This document shows positions 1 to 10,624 of a stretch of 22,321 nucleotides of DNA, one piece after another. A program made the translations under genes and the position numbers. The notes beneath the pieces are model-generated. The model did no database searches. It worked only from the letters and a program-made list of their open reading frames with translations, and was not told the origin of the DNA. The DNA is taken from contig CABXMS010000006.1 in NCBI GenBank assembly GCA_902513415.1, positions 1 to 22,321 of the forward strand, written 5' to 3'. Position 1 is the first letter of the stretch, and every line of letters begins with the position of its first letter. Source of the DNA: an uncultured Pelagibacteraceae bacterium (GTDB lineage: Bacteria > Pseudomonadota > Alphaproteobacteria > Pelagibacterales > Pelagibacteraceae).

Positions 1-1793
<1,793 letters not shown>

Positions 1794-1799
1794 TTAGAA

Positions 1800-1826
1800 T
1801 TTATAATTATTCTAATTTAAAGTCAA
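1800..1826 (-). promoter_or_regulatory. Putative katG promoter
   Basis: On the minus strand, TTGACT (1826-1821) is followed after 15 bp by TATAAA (1805-1800). The same -35 also pairs with TAAATT at 17 bp. The -10 region overlaps one Irr-like box and the other box lies just upstream of the -35, an arrangement suited to repression. Transcription from here would start only a few bases before the ATG, so the katG mRNA would be almost leaderless, in line with the missing ribosome binding site. An alternative is TTGAAA (1856-1851) with TAAAGT 17 bp downstream. Confidence 0.4.
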
Positions 1827-1845
1827 TACTTTAGAATTATTCTAA
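1801..1845. promoter_or_regulatory. Paired Irr/Fur-family operator boxes before katG
   Basis: TTAGAATTATTCTAA at 1831-1845 is a perfect 7-1-7 inverted repeat. TTATAATTATTCTAA at 1801-1815 is the same palindrome with one half-site mismatch. A further TTAGAAT half-site lies at 1794-1800. The two boxes are 30 bp apart start to start, about three helical turns, so dimers would sit on one face of the DNA. From memory, the alphaproteobacterial Irr box (ICE) is TTTAGAAnnnTTCTAAA; the 1830-1846 17-mer differs from it at one position. The sites also resemble the PerR box TTATAATnATTATAA. Binding by the adjacent regulator is inferred. Confidence 0.72.
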
Positions 1846-1862
1846 TATACTTTCAATTGAAA

Positions 1863-2279
1863 TTAGTTGTCATTTTCAATCTTAACTAAAACTTCGATTG
1901 ATTTAATTTTTTTTCCAGGAATATGTTTTTTTATTTTTAAATTACTTATATCTTTATCTATTAAATCTATAAGTTCATTTTTACTTTCATCAAAAAAATG
2001 ATGGTGATTTGATACATTGGTGTCAAAATAATTTTTATCAGTATTGATTGAAATTTCTTTTAAATAACCTTTGCTTTTAAAAGCATGTACAGTGTTATAA
2101 ATTGTTGCAAGGGATATTTTTTTTGAAGAATTTTTTTTTAAAATATTTTTCAAGTTATTTATTGTAAAATGAAAAGTATCTTTTCTACCAAATAGTAACT
2201 TACAAATTTCTATTCTCTGCTTGGTTGGTCTTAAACCTGAAGATCTTAATTTTTCAATAAAAATAGTATTATTGTTCAT
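1863..2279 (-). CDS. irr: Irr-like Fur-superfamily transcriptional regulator
   Basis: A 138-residue Fur-family repressor. The N-terminal winged helix contains LRPTKQRIEI (about residues 16-25) and the recognition helix SLATIYNTVHAFKSKGYL (56-73). The dimerisation domain holds the triple-histidine motif NHHHFFDE (His92-94), followed by NELIDL. There are no CxxC structural zinc pairs, which argues against a classical PerR or gammaproteobacterial Fur and fits Irr. Irr is the alphaproteobacterial iron/heme-responsive regulator, in which this His cluster binds heme. The N-terminal Cys-Pro heme regulatory motif of Bradyrhizobium Irr is absent. It is divergent from fabABI, as recalled for rhizobia and Brucella, which also supports Irr. 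Operator-like boxes on both sides suggest autoregulation and control of katG. A PerR-like peroxide sensor is the main alternative. Confidence 0.85.
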   Translation of the reverse strand: MNNNTIFIEKLRSSGLRPTKQRIEICKLLFGRKDTFHFTINNLKNILKKNSSKKISLATIYNTVHAFKSKGYLKEISINTDKNYFDTNVSNHHHFFDESKNELIDLIDKDISNLKIKKHIPGKKIKSIEVLVKIENDN

Positions 2280-2292
2280 TTTTTTGCCTGAT

Positions 2293-2334
2293 TTATAACT
2301 ATTCTAAAGAAATTGTATATTATAATTATTTTAA
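2293..2334. promoter_or_regulatory. Paired operator boxes in the irr-fabA divergent gap
   Basis: TTATAACTATTCTAA (2293-2307) differs by one base from the katG box at 1801-1815. TTATAATTATTTTAA (2320-2334) is a related 7-1-7 element, 27 bp from the first start to start. Read on the minus strand, the first gives TTTAGAATAGTTATAAA, one mismatch from the recalled ICE consensus. Both boxes lie in the 80-bp gap between the divergent irr and fabA starts. They overlap TATAAT-like sequence at 2321-2326, so one bound regulator could affect both directions. The second box is AT-only in character and weaker evidence than the first. Confidence 0.6.
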
Positions 2335-2359
2335 ATAAAGTAATAAATAGCTAACATTT

Positions 2360-2863
2360 ATGAATAAAAAATCATCATACAGTTATGAAGAATTAATTGA
2401 TTGTGGAAATGGTAAACTTTTTGGTCCAGGAAATGCAAAATTACCTTTGCCACCAATGCTCATGTTTGACAGAATAACAGAAATTAGTGAGAATGGTGGA
2501 ATTTATAAAAAAGGATTAATTAAAGCTGAACTAGATATTAAAGATAATTTGTGGTTTTTTGATTGCCACTTTAAAGATGATTCAGTTATGCCAGGATGTC
2601 TGGGTTTAGATGCTATGTGGCAACTTGTTGGCTTTTATCTGGGGTGGCTTGGAAATCCTGGTAAAGGAAGGGCTTTGGGTGTTAATACTGTGAAATTTAC
2701 TGGAGAAGTATTAAAAAATGTTAAAATAGCAACATACGAAATAGATATGAAAAGAATTCTTATAAAAGAAGGTACTACTGTGGGTTTAGCAAATGGTATA
2801 TTAAAAGCTGATGAAAAAAAAATATATTCCGCTGAAAATTTAAAAGTAGGATTGTTTAAGTAA
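2360..2863 (+). CDS. fabA: 3-hydroxydecanoyl-ACP dehydratase/isomerase FabA
   Basis: Cytoplasmic dehydratase of type II fatty acid synthesis. It also isomerises trans-2- to cis-3-decenoyl-ACP, the branch point to unsaturated fatty acids. The 167 residues are close to the usual 172. The single hot-dog domain carries the active-site pair His70 (in FFDCHF) and Asp84 (in CLGLDAMWQ), at the same numbers as in E. coli. [10 protein letters not shown] and [11 protein letters not shown] are further FabA signatures that separate it from FabZ. It is first in a fabA-fabB-fabI operon; its stop shares one base with the fabB ATG (TAATG). It lies divergent from irr across the paired boxes, so iron- or heme-linked control is possible but unproven. 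Confidence 0.97.
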   Translation: MNKKSSYSYEELIDCGNGKLFGPGNAKLPLPPMLMFDRITEISENGGIYKKGLIKAELDIKDNLWFFDCHFKDDSVMPGCLGLDAMWQLVGFYLGWLGNPGKGRALGVNTVKFTGEVLKNVKIATYEIDMKRILIKEGTTVGLANGILKADEKKIYSAENLKVGLFK

Positions 2864-4074
2864 TGAAAAGAGTAGTAATAACAGGTATTGGTGTCGTTTC
2901 TTGTCTAGGTAACAATCAAGAAGAAGTTTGTAAATCTTTAATAAATTCAAAATCTGGAATTACATTTTCTGAAGAATATAAAGAATATAATTTAAAGAGT
3001 CATGTTCATGGCAAACCAAATATTAAACTTGAAGACCATGTCGATAGAAAATTTATTCGATTTATGGGCCCAGGTTCTGCATATAATTATATTTCAATGG
3101 CTGAAGCTGTCAAAGATTCGGGACTAGAAGAAAAAGATGTGAGTAATATTTTAACTGGTATGATTATGGGTTCCGGTGGACCATCAATTCAAAATGTTAT
3201 TTTGGCAGCTGACAAAACAAGAGAAAAAAACCCAAAAAAAATGGGACCATTTGTTGTTCCAAGAACCATGTCAAGCACAGCTTCAGCTACTCTTGCTGTA
3301 CCTTTCAAAATTAAAGGTGTTAACTATACTATTAGTTCTGCATGTGCAACTAGTGGACATTGTATTGGAAATGGAATGGAATTGATTCAACTGGGAAAAC
3401 AAAAAATTGTATTTGCAGGTGGTAGTGACGAAGTTCATTTTGCAATGACTGCAATGTTTGATGCTATGACGGCTTTATCATCAAAATATAATGATACACC
3501 TCAAACTGCTTCTAGACCATATGATAAAACAAGAGATGGTTTTGTAATATCTGGTGGCGGTGGTGTTTTAGTTCTTGAAGAATACGAACATGCAAAAGCA
3601 AGAGGTGCAAAAATATATGCTGAACTAACTGGTTATGGAGCAACTTCTGATGGTTATGATATGGTAGCGCCATCAGGCGAAGGTGCTGTAAGATGTATGC
3701 AAATGGCATTGAGTACGGCTAAAAATAAAATTGATTATATAAATACTCATGGAACTTCAACTCCTGTAGGTGATATAACTGAGCTTAAGGCAGTAGGAGA
3801 AGTATTTAAAGATGATGTTCCTAAAATAAGTTCTACAAAATCTCTTTCTGGTCATTCATTAGGAGCCACTTCAGTTCACGAAGCAGTTTATAGTCTGATT
3901 ATGATGAAAAATAGTTTTATTTCAGCTTCAATTAATATCCATGACATGGATGATGAAGCAAAAAAATATCCAATAGTTACAAAAGTTGAAAAAGATGTAT
4001 CTTTAAATTCTATTATGTCTAATAGTTTTGGATTTGGAGGAACTAACGCAACATTAGTTTTTGAAAAGGTTTAA
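2863..4074 (+). CDS. fabB: 3-oxoacyl-ACP synthase I FabB
   Basis: Condensing enzyme that elongates the cis-3-decenoyl-ACP made by FabA, needed for unsaturated fatty acids. At 403 residues it is normal length. The Cys-His-His triad is Cys161 ([10 protein letters not shown]), His296 ([11 protein letters not shown]) and His331 (LSGHSLGA), close to E. coli Cys163/His298/His333. The C-terminal glycine-rich [10 protein letters not shown] loop is present. The start ATG overlaps the fabA stop by one base, implying translational coupling. The family could be confused with FabF, but the direct fabA linkage and triad spacing favour FabB. Confidence 0.96.
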   Translation: MKRVVITGIGVVSCLGNNQEEVCKSLINSKSGITFSEEYKEYNLKSHVHGKPNIKLEDHVDRKFIRFMGPGSAYNYISMAEAVKDSGLEEKDVSNILTGMIMGSGGPSIQNVILAADKTREKNPKKMGPFVVPRTMSSTASATLAVPFKIKGVNYTISSACATSGHCIGNGMELIQLGKQKIVFAGGSDEVHFAMTAMFDAMTALSSKYNDTPQTASRPYDKTRDGFVISGGGGVLVLEEYEHAKARGAKIYAELTGYGATSDGYDMVAPSGEGAVRCMQMALSTAKNKIDYINTHGTSTPVGDITELKAVGEVFKDDVPKISSTKSLSGHSLGATSVHEAVYSLIMMKNSFISASINIHDMDDEAKKYPIVTKVEKDVSLNSIMSNSFGFGGTNATLVFEKV

Positions 4075-4077
4075 TTT

Positions 4078-4863
4078 ATGAGTTTAATGAAGGGCAAAAA
4101 AGGATTAATTATGGGTGTTGCCAATGAGAGATCCATTGCTTGGGGTATTTCTCAAAAATTAGCTGGATCTGGAGCAGAATTAGCATTTACATACCTGGGT
4201 GATGCCTTAAAAAAAAGAGTAGTTCCTTTAGCAGAAAAATTAAATTCAAATATTACTTTTAGCTGTGATGTTGAAAAAAAAGAAGAAGTAACAAAACTTT
4301 TTGAGGATATAAAATCAAAATGGGGGCATATTGATTTTGTTGTTCATGCAGTGGCTTTTTCCGATAAATCAGAATTATCAGGAGAATATTTAAATACCAC
4401 TAGAGAAAATTTTTTACGAAGTATGTTAATTTCGTGCTTTTCATTTACAGAAATTGCAAAAGAAGCCTCAAAAATAATGAACAAAGATGGAAGTATGCTT
4501 ACTTTAACTTACGAATCTAATAAAGCTATTCCAAATTATAATGTAATGGGTGTTTGTAAATCTGCACTTGAGGCAAGTGTTAAATATCTAGCAAGAGATC
4601 TAGGAGCAAAAGGAATTAGAGTTAATGCAATAAGTGCAGGACCAATTAAAACTCTAGCAGCATCTGCTATAGGTGATGCAAAATTTCTTTATAAATGGAA
4701 TGAAGATCACTCATTTCTAAAAAGAAATGTAGATATCCATGATGTTGGAAATTCAGCTTTATATTTATTAAGCGATCTAGGAGGTGGTGTTACCGGCGAA
4801 ATTCACTATGTAGACGCTGGATATAACAAAGTAGGAATGCCAGATCCTAAAAATATTACCTAA
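4078..4863 (+). CDS. fabI: Enoyl-ACP reductase FabI
   Basis: NAD(P)H-dependent reductase for the last step of each fatty acid elongation cycle; target of triclosan in relatives. The 261 residues form one Rossmann-fold short-chain dehydrogenase domain. The cofactor loop is IMGVANERSIAWGI (residues 11-24). The active site is Tyr145, Tyr154 and Lys161 in LTYESNKAIPNYNVMGVCK, with the FabI Tyr-x6-Lys spacing. GGGVTGEIHYVDAGYN near the C-terminus is typical. Start ATG 4078 lies 3 bp after the fabB stop with AAGG eight bases upstream. A second in-frame ATG three codons later could also serve. It is the third gene of the fab operon. Confidence 0.96.
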   Translation: MSLMKGKKGLIMGVANERSIAWGISQKLAGSGAELAFTYLGDALKKRVVPLAEKLNSNITFSCDVEKKEEVTKLFEDIKSKWGHIDFVVHAVAFSDKSELSGEYLNTTRENFLRSMLISCFSFTEIAKEASKIMNKDGSMLTLTYESNKAIPNYNVMGVCKSALEASVKYLARDLGAKGIRVNAISAGPIKTLAASAIGDAKFLYKWNEDHSFLKRNVDIHDVGNSALYLLSDLGGGVTGEIHYVDAGYNKVGMPDPKNIT

Positions 4864-4873
4864 AATTTAATCT

Positions 4874-4987
4874 ATGTCAAAAAGATATAGTGGCAAATCA
4901 TTCAAAGATTCAAGTGTTATGAAAAAACCAAAACTTTCTTTAAAAGAAAAAAGAAGAATTAAAAAAAATAAAAAGAAGAATAAATAA
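4874..4987 (+). CDS. Small highly basic protein, 37 residues, unknown function
   Basis: ATG 4874 opens a 37-codon frame ending TAA at 4985-4987. The protein begins MSKRYSGKSFKDSSVM and ends in a lysine/arginine run (KEKRRIKKNKKKNK). About 46% of residues are Lys or Arg, with a single Asp and a single Glu. It starts 10 bp after the fabI stop on the same strand, so it is probably co-transcribed with fabABI. The composition resembles small nucleic-acid- or ribosome-binding proteins, but no family is recognised. Because AAA/AAG codons are cheap in AT-rich DNA, a chance ORF is possible; the varied N-terminal half argues against that. Confidence 0.55.
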   Translation: MSKRYSGKSFKDSSVMKKPKLSLKEKRRIKKNKKKNK

Positions 4988-5039
4988 TAAAAAAAATTTC
5001 AGATATGGTGATTATATGTTGTAAATTTATTAGTTAATG

Positions 5040-5672
5040 TTATTTTTTTGGCATTCTTTTATAAATTTTTCTTATTAAATTTTTAATTCCGTATTCTCTA
5101 GAAATTATTTTTTTAGATTGATTTAAAATATTGTTATTTTTTTTTGTGATAATAGCATATCCCGAATCCTTAAAAAAAAACTCCAAATTAAAATTTTCTT
5201 TATTCATATTATAAATTTCAAGAATAATTTTAAATGTTGATCTATTTATATTTTCTGCAAATTCATTATTTCTGTATTCATTTTTGGTATATGGGATCCA
5301 ACTTATATCATCAATAATACATAACCCATCAACTTTCAGTAAATCATAATAATGATAAAATATTTTTTTAACATGGTTTGGCTCATGTAAAGAATCTATA
5401 AATACAAAATCAAAACTTTTTGATATGATTTTGTCAATTTTCTCAAAATTATCATCACTAGAATGTATAAATTTCCACCTATCACTATTAGATACTTTTG
5501 AACAATCATCTATATCAATAGATGTTAAAAAACCATTATTGCTTTCACAAACATCCAGGAATTTTTTTGTTGATGAACCTCTTTGAACACCTAATTCTAA
5601 TATATTTATATTTTTTATATTCTTAATTTTTTCAATTATATAATCTAACTTGTTATTCACGAACCATTTCAA
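5040..5672 (-). CDS. Class I SAM-dependent methyltransferase (Methyltransf_24-like)
   Basis: A 210-residue predicted cytoplasmic methyltransferase. Visible elements in order are motif I ILELGVQRGSST (about residues 24-35), the acidic strand end LTSIDIDD (about 49-56), DFVFIDSLHEPNHVKKIF (about 88-105) and LKVDGLCIIDDI (about 112-123). The C-terminus is lysine-rich. This pattern matches the Methyltransf_24/cephalosporin-hydroxylase-like group; the substrate cannot be read from sequence. There is no in-frame ATG near the start: TTG 5672 is used here, with GTG 5660 as alternative. It starts 17 bp after the pnp stop on the same strand and probably reads through from it. It is not a usual member of the nusA-pnp cluster and may be a later insertion. 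Confidence 0.8.
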   Translation of the reverse strand: MKWFVNNKLDYIIEKIKNIKNINILELGVQRGSSTKKFLDVCESNNGFLTSIDIDDCSKVSNSDRWKFIHSSDDNFEKIDKIISKSFDFVFIDSLHEPNHVKKIFYHYYDLLKVDGLCIIDDISWIPYTKNEYRNNEFAENINRSTFKIILEIYNMNKENFNLEFFFKDSGYAIITKKNNNILNQSKKIISREYGIKNLIRKIYKRMPKK

Positions 5673-5688
5673 TCGTATATTAAAAATT

Positions 5689-7761
5689 TTACGCTACAGC
5701 TTGCTTTATTGATAATTTAACTTTACCTCTATCAAAACCAATAACTTTAACCTTAACTGCGTCACCTTCTTTTACAACATCAGTAACCTTAGCAACTCTT
5801 TTGTTAGCTAGTTCTGAGATGTGAACAAGACCATCTTGTTTTCCAAGAAAGTTAACAAAAGCTCCAAATTCCATAATCTTTATAACTTTTCCATTATAAA
5901 TTTTATTCATTTCAGCTTTAGCTGTTAAATCTTTTATAATTTGTAGAGCTATATTTCTAGATTCTTCATCTGGTGCGGCAACTGTTACAACTCCTTCATC
6001 GTTAACATCTACTTTGGCACCTGATTTTTCAACTATTTCTCTTATTGTTGCTCCACCTTTTCCAATAACAGTAGCAATATCTTTTTTATCTACTGTTATT
6101 TTTTCCATTTTTGGAGTGTGCTTACCAAGACCATCTCTTGATTTGTCTAAAGCTTTATTCATTTCACCCAAGATGTGAATTCTTCCATCTTTTGCTTGTT
6201 TCAATGCTTGCTCCATTATTTCAAATGTAATTCCAGTAATCTTAATGTCCATTTGAAGTGATGTAATACCGTCTTTAGTACCAGCTACTTTAAAATCCAT
6301 ATCACCCAAGTGGTCTTCATCGCCAAGAATGTCAGATAATACACTAAAGTCATCACCTTCTTTAATTAAGCCCATAGCTATACCTGCAACTGGTTCTTTT
6401 ATTGGAACACCAGCATCCATTAATGCTAATGAAGTTCCGCAAACTGTTGCCATCGAGGACGAACCATTTGATTCTGTAATATCTGATACTATTCTAAATG
6501 TGTAAGGGAAACTTTCTTTTGAAGGTAAAGATGAATTAATTGCTCTCCATGCTAATTTTCCATGACCAACTTCTCTTCTTCCTGTCCCAATTCTTCCTAC
6601 CTCTCCAACTGAAAAAGGAGGGAAGTTATAGTGAAGCATAAATCTTTCTCTATGTTGTCCATCTAAACTTTCTAATCTTTGCTCATCATCTGAGGTTCCA
6701 AGCGTAGTTGTTACTATTGCTTGGGTCTCTCCTCTGGTAAATAATGCTGAACCGTGAGTTCTTGGTAAAATACCAACCTCACACTCAATAGCTCTTACAT
6801 CAGATAAACCTCTACCATCAATTCTTTTTTTGTTTTTAAGAATGTCAGTTCTCACAATAGATTTTTCAAGATTTTTTAATTCATCATTAACATCAAAATC
6901 AGAATAATTTTCATTCTCTTCGAAAAGTTTCTTAGCCTTATCATTGATCTCTGAAATTTGATTTGATCTATCTTGCTTATCTCTTGTAGCAAATGCTTTA
7001 GTCAAATCTTTAGTAAATTCACTCTCAAGTTTTTTCTTAATTTCAGACAAATCTTTCTTTTCAACGATCCACTCTGGCTTTCTACATTCTTTTGCTAGTT
7101 CCTCTATCATTTTGATTACTGGAACAAAACCTTCGTGACCAAATTTAACTGCATCTAACATTACTTCTTCTGTTAAACCTTTTGTTTCAGATTCAACCAT
7201 AAGCACAGCATCTTTGGTTCCCGCTACAACCAAATCTAAACTAGAATTTTCTAATTCAGCTTTTGATGGGTTAAGAATGTACTTGCCATCAACAAATCCT
7301 ACTCTAGATGCTCCTACAGGTCCCATAAACGGCATGCCTGATATAGCTAGCGCTGCCGATGAAGCAATGATTGCTAAAATATCTGGTTGGCTATCTTTAT
7401 CGTAAGAAATTACTGTTGGTAACAACTGTACTTCATTTTTAAATTCATCTGGAAACAATGGTCTTATAGGTCTATCAATTAATCTTGAAATTAATTGTTC
7501 ACTTTCAGTTGGTCTTGCTTCTCTTTTAAAATACCCACCTGGGATTTTTCCACCAGCGTAATACTTTTCCTGGTAGTTAACGGATAAAGGAAAATAATCC
7601 ATATCTGGATTTACTTTCTTTGCTCCTACAACTGTTGCTAAAATAACTGTTTCACCACATTTTGCAATTATTGCACCATCAGCTTGTCTTGCAATTTTTC
7701 CTGTTTCTAAACTTATTTTTTTTCCGTTTAGCTCAATTTCTTTTTTAAATACTTTAAACAT
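5689..7761 (-). CDS. pnp: Polyribonucleotide nucleotidyltransferase (PNPase)
   Basis: 3'-to-5' phosphorolytic exoribonuclease in RNA decay, usually trimeric and often bound to the degradosome. The 690 residues are near normal. In order: first RNase PH domain ([30 protein letters not shown]), helical linker, second RNase PH domain ([35 protein letters not shown]), KH domain with [12 protein letters not shown], and a C-terminal S1 domain ([20 protein letters not shown]). It starts 6 bp after the rpsO stop, the classical rpsO-pnp pair. In other bacteria PNPase autoregulates through its leader; no separate leader space exists here. Confidence 0.98.
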   Translation of the reverse strand: MFKVFKKEIELNGKKISLETGKIARQADGAIIAKCGETVILATVVGAKKVNPDMDYFPLSVNYQEKYYAGGKIPGGYFKREARPTESEQLISRLIDRPIRPLFPDEFKNEVQLLPTVISYDKDSQPDILAIIASSAALAISGMPFMGPVGASRVGFVDGKYILNPSKAELENSSLDLVVAGTKDAVLMVESETKGLTEEVMLDAVKFGHEGFVPVIKMIEELAKECRKPEWIVEKKDLSEIKKKLESEFTKDLTKAFATRDKQDRSNQISEINDKAKKLFEENENYSDFDVNDELKNLEKSIVRTDILKNKKRIDGRGLSDVRAIECEVGILPRTHGSALFTRGETQAIVTTTLGTSDDEQRLESLDGQHRERFMLHYNFPPFSVGEVGRIGTGRREVGHGKLAWRAINSSLPSKESFPYTFRIVSDITESNGSSSMATVCGTSLALMDAGVPIKEPVAGIAMGLIKEGDDFSVLSDILGDEDHLGDMDFKVAGTKDGITSLQMDIKITGITFEIMEQALKQAKDGRIHILGEMNKALDKSRDGLGKHTPKMEKITVDKKDIATVIGKGGATIREIVEKSGAKVDVNDEGVVTVAAPDEESRNIALQIIKDLTAKAEMNKIYNGKVIKIMEFGAFVNFLGKQDGLVHISELANKRVAKVTDVVKEGDAVKVKVIGFDRGKVKLSIKQAVA

Positions 7762-7767
7762 TTCTTT

Positions 7768-8016
7768 CTACTTTCTTAAATTTAATTTTGATATTACGTT
7801 CTGGTAAGATTCTATTTTATTTCTTTTTAAATAATCTAATAATTTTTTTCTTCTATTTACTGCTTTTAGTAAACCTACAGAAGAATGTTTATCTTTTTTA
7901 GATTTTTTTATATGATTTGATAAATTTTCAATCTTATCAGTCAGTAGTGCTATTTGAACTTCTGAAGACCCAGTGTCTTTATCATGAATAGCTAGTTCTT
8001 TACTCTTTTTTGTCAT
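7768..8016 (-). CDS. rpsO: 30S ribosomal protein S15
   Basis: Primary 16S rRNA-binding protein of the central domain of the small subunit. The 82 residues are slightly shorter than the usual 89, the difference being at the N-terminus. DTGSSEVQIALLTDKI and RRKKLLDYLKRNKI are signature segments. The usual HHSRRGLL stretch reads KHSSVGLL, keeping His and Ser but replacing the arginines. AAGGA lies five bases before the ATG, one of the clearer ribosome binding sites here. It sits between rbfA (8-bp gap) and pnp. Confidence 0.97.
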   Translation of the reverse strand: MTKKSKELAIHDKDTGSSEVQIALLTDKIENLSNHIKKSKKDKHSSVGLLKAVNRRKKLLDYLKRNKIESYQNVISKLNLRK

Positions 8017-8024
8017 CGTTTTCC

Positions 8025-8390
8025 TTATTTATTTGTTTGTTTTATTAAATTTTCTATTTTTTCTGCATAGTCAAATGACTCATCTTTAACAAATATTATT
8101 TTTGGTAAAAATTTCATAGTTATTTTTTTTGAAAGAACTTTTCTTATAACAAATGAAAACTCTTTCAACTGCTCAACAATTTCGCTAGAATTTATTCCTC
8201 CCATTGGAAGTACAAAAGTTTTAGCGGTTTTTAAATCTGGACTCATCCTAACTTCAGTAACAGTAATACTTTTAGTTTCTAAATTTGGTATTTTGGCTTC
8301 TCCTCTAATAAATATCATACCTAAAGCTTGTTTTATCATCTCTCCAACTCTTAGCTGTCTTTGTGTCATTGGTTTTCCCAAATTTCTCAT
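8025..8390 (-). CDS. rbfA: Ribosome-binding factor A
   Basis: Late 30S maturation factor that binds near the 5' end of 16S rRNA helix 1. At 121 residues it is normal length with a single KH-like domain. QRQLRVGEMIKQAL opens the domain; SITVTEVRMSPDLKTAKTFVLPMGG is the conserved central strand-helix region. ATG 8390 is chosen; Met8 is a possible alternative because family alignments usually begin near Arg-Gln-Leu-Arg-Val. It begins 1 bp after the infB stop and precedes rpsO. truB, which often separates rbfA from rpsO, is not present. Confidence 0.95.
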   Translation of the reverse strand: MRNLGKPMTQRQLRVGEMIKQALGMIFIRGEAKIPNLETKSITVTEVRMSPDLKTAKTFVLPMGGINSSEIVEQLKEFSFVIRKVLSKKITMKFLPKIIFVKDESFDYAEKIENLIKQTNK

Positions 8391-8391
8391 A

Positions 8392-10614
8392 TTATACTCT
8401 TCTCTCAGTTATTGTTGAATTATAAGCTTCGATTATATCTTTTTTCTGATAGTCATTAAAATCTTTAATTGTAATTCCACATTCTAAACCTGCCACAACT
8501 TGTTTTGCTTGGTTTTTTTCTCTAAATATTGATCCAATTTTTCCATTAAAAATAATCCTTCCATCCCTAATTACTCTAGCGCTTGAATCTTGTGAAATTT
8601 CACCATCAATTACTTTAGAGCCTGCAACTTTTCCAATTTTTGAAACTTTAAATATTTCAAGTATTTCTGCTGAACCAATAATTTTTTCTTCAACATCTGG
8701 AGCTAATAAACCTGACATTTTGTTTTTAATGAAATCTAATACTTCATAAATAATGTTATATGAAGAAATAACAATTTTTTCTTGTTCCGCTAATTTTTTA
8801 GCTTCTTTGTTTGGTTTTATGTTAAATGCTATCAAGACTGCGTTCGAGGCTTTTGCAAGCGTTACATCTGTTTCTGTAACCATTCCAATATCAGACAATA
8901 TAATTTTTGGCGAAACTTCATCGTGCTGTATTTGAGAAATAGCATTTTTAATAGCTTCTGAGGAACCATGTACATCTGATTTGATAATAATATTTAAAAT
9001 TTCTGATGACTTATCTTTAAATGCCGAATCTTGAGTAACAAAAGTTAAAGGATTTTTCCCTTCTTGTTTTTCTTGTATTCTTTCATCACAAATTTCTTTT
9101 GCCTCTTTTTCACTTTCAAAAACAATAAAATCATCTCCAGCTTTTGCAGCACCATTTATTCCTAACACTTCTACTGGAGTTGCTGGTGGAGCTTCATCAA
9201 TATTTTTTCCTAAATCATTAATAATAGCTCTAACTTTTCCTGATTTTAATCCACTTACAAAGTAATCACCTTTTCTTAGAGTTCCAGTCGTTACAATAAT
9301 ATTTACTATTGGGCCTTTTCCTACATCAATTTTTGACTCTATTACTGCTCCAGTAGCTTTTATATCAAAATCGCTTTTCAAATCTAATAATTCAGATTGA
9401 AGTTGAATTGATTCTAAAAGTTTATCTAAATTTTTTTTTGTTTTTGTTGATATCTCAACCATTAAAGTGTCGCCAGATAATTCTTCAGCGATTAGTTCGT
9501 GTTCAAGTAGCTGATTTTTAATTTTTTGAGGGTCAGCTCCTGGAAGATCACATTTATTTATTGCAACTACTATAGGTACTTTTGCAGCTTTGGCATGTTT
9601 TATTGATTCTACTGTTTGTGGTTTTACACCATCGTCTGCTGCAACTACTAATACAACTATATCTGTCAATTTTGAACCCCTAGCTCTCATTTCAGTAAAG
9701 GCTGCATGACCAGGAGTATCAATAAATGTAATTTTACTTTTTTCAGTATTGACCTGATACGCTCCAATATGTTGTGTAATACCTCCAAACTCTCCCGAAA
9801 CAACATTTGCCTTTCTTAAAACATCTAAAAGTGAAGTTTTTCCATGATCAACGTGCCCCATTACTGTAACGATTGGTGGTCTATTTTTTAAATTTTCAGA
9901 TTTAACTTCTTTTATTTTTTTTATTATTTCTTCTGCTTTTTGTTCTTTAATAGGATTGTGTCCAAATTCTTGAACTAAATATTCAGCAATGTCAGAATTA
10001 ATACTATGATTAATTGTAACAGTAACTCCCATGCCTAATAAATGTTTTATAATATTGCTTGATTGTTCTGCCATCCTATTTGCAAGCTCTCTTATTGTTA
10101 TTACTTCTGGAATTTTTACATCCCGCTTAACTGGTTTTAATGGTTCTTTACTTTCATCTTTTTTTGATTTTAAGTCTCTATTTTCTTTTTGTTTTGCCCT
10201 TCTCAATGAAGCTAAGCTTCTGCCTTTTGTTTCTATATCTTCGCTATTTAATGCTCTAGACACTGTAAGTTTTAATTCTCTTCTTTTAGAGCCTGTTTTA
10301 CCCTCTTTTCCTTTAGCAGGAGCTTCACCTTTTAATCTTTTTGTTGCTCTCTGTTCAGCTAATTTTCTTTTCTCAAAATCATTAGAAGTATTTATTGGAG
10401 GTTTTGAAAATACAGGTTTTTTTGGAAAAGATGGACTTTTAGATGGAAAATAAGGTTTTTGATTTTTATTAACAAAATTTGACTTATTTGCATATCTGTT
10501 TGATTTCTTTTGAATTAAAACTGAATTTTTTCCTTGCGTTTTTGCTATTTCAATACTGCTCATCGTTTTTTTTGAACTTCCTGAAATAGTTAACTTTGTT
10601 TTTTTTTTCTCCAT
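8392..10614 (-). CDS. infB: Translation initiation factor IF-2
   Basis: GTPase that places initiator fMet-tRNA on the 30S subunit and promotes subunit joining. The 740 residues comprise a lysine-rich disordered N-terminus (1 to about 165), an IF2_N helical domain (about 170-220, VITIRELANRMAEQSSNIIK), and the G domain with G1 GHVDHGKT (253-260), G3 DTPGH (299-303) and G4 NKCD (353-356). Domains II to IV follow, with GVVTETD-like IGMVTETDVTLA and a C-terminal fMet-tRNA-binding barrel. The N-terminus is shorter than in many alphaproteobacteria (often 850 or more in total), consistent with genome reduction. It is 10 bp downstream of nusA; ylxR, the usual gene between them, is missing. Confidence 0.98.
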   Translation of the reverse strand: MEKKKTKLTISGSSKKTMSSIEIAKTQGKNSVLIQKKSNRYANKSNFVNKNQKPYFPSKSPSFPKKPVFSKPPINTSNDFEKRKLAEQRATKRLKGEAPAKGKEGKTGSKRRELKLTVSRALNSEDIETKGRSLASLRRAKQKENRDLKSKKDESKEPLKPVKRDVKIPEVITIRELANRMAEQSSNIIKHLLGMGVTVTINHSINSDIAEYLVQEFGHNPIKEQKAEEIIKKIKEVKSENLKNRPPIVTVMGHVDHGKTSLLDVLRKANVVSGEFGGITQHIGAYQVNTEKSKITFIDTPGHAAFTEMRARGSKLTDIVVLVVAADDGVKPQTVESIKHAKAAKVPIVVAINKCDLPGADPQKIKNQLLEHELIAEELSGDTLMVEISTKTKKNLDKLLESIQLQSELLDLKSDFDIKATGAVIESKIDVGKGPIVNIIVTTGTLRKGDYFVSGLKSGKVRAIINDLGKNIDEAPPATPVEVLGINGAAKAGDDFIVFESEKEAKEICDERIQEKQEGKNPLTFVTQDSAFKDKSSEILNIIIKSDVHGSSEAIKNAISQIQHDEVSPKIILSDIGMVTETDVTLAKASNAVLIAFNIKPNKEAKKLAEQEKIVISSYNIIYEVLDFIKNKMSGLLAPDVEEKIIGSAEILEIFKVSKIGKVAGSKVIDGEISQDSSARVIRDGRIIFNGKIGSIFREKNQAKQVVAGLECGITIKDFNDYQKKDIIEAYNSTITERRV

Positions 10615-10624
10615 TTAGCATCTC

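Noticed and set aside
4988..5039. Bidirectional terminator between the fab operon and the methyltransferase gene
   Set aside because: The gap is AT-rich with T/A runs but contains no stable GC-bearing inverted repeat.
10031..10453. 140-codon plus-strand ORF opposite infB
   Set aside because: It lies wholly antisense to the IF-2 N-terminal region; it is a Phe/Ser/Leu-rich mirror of the Lys/Glu-rich sense protein.
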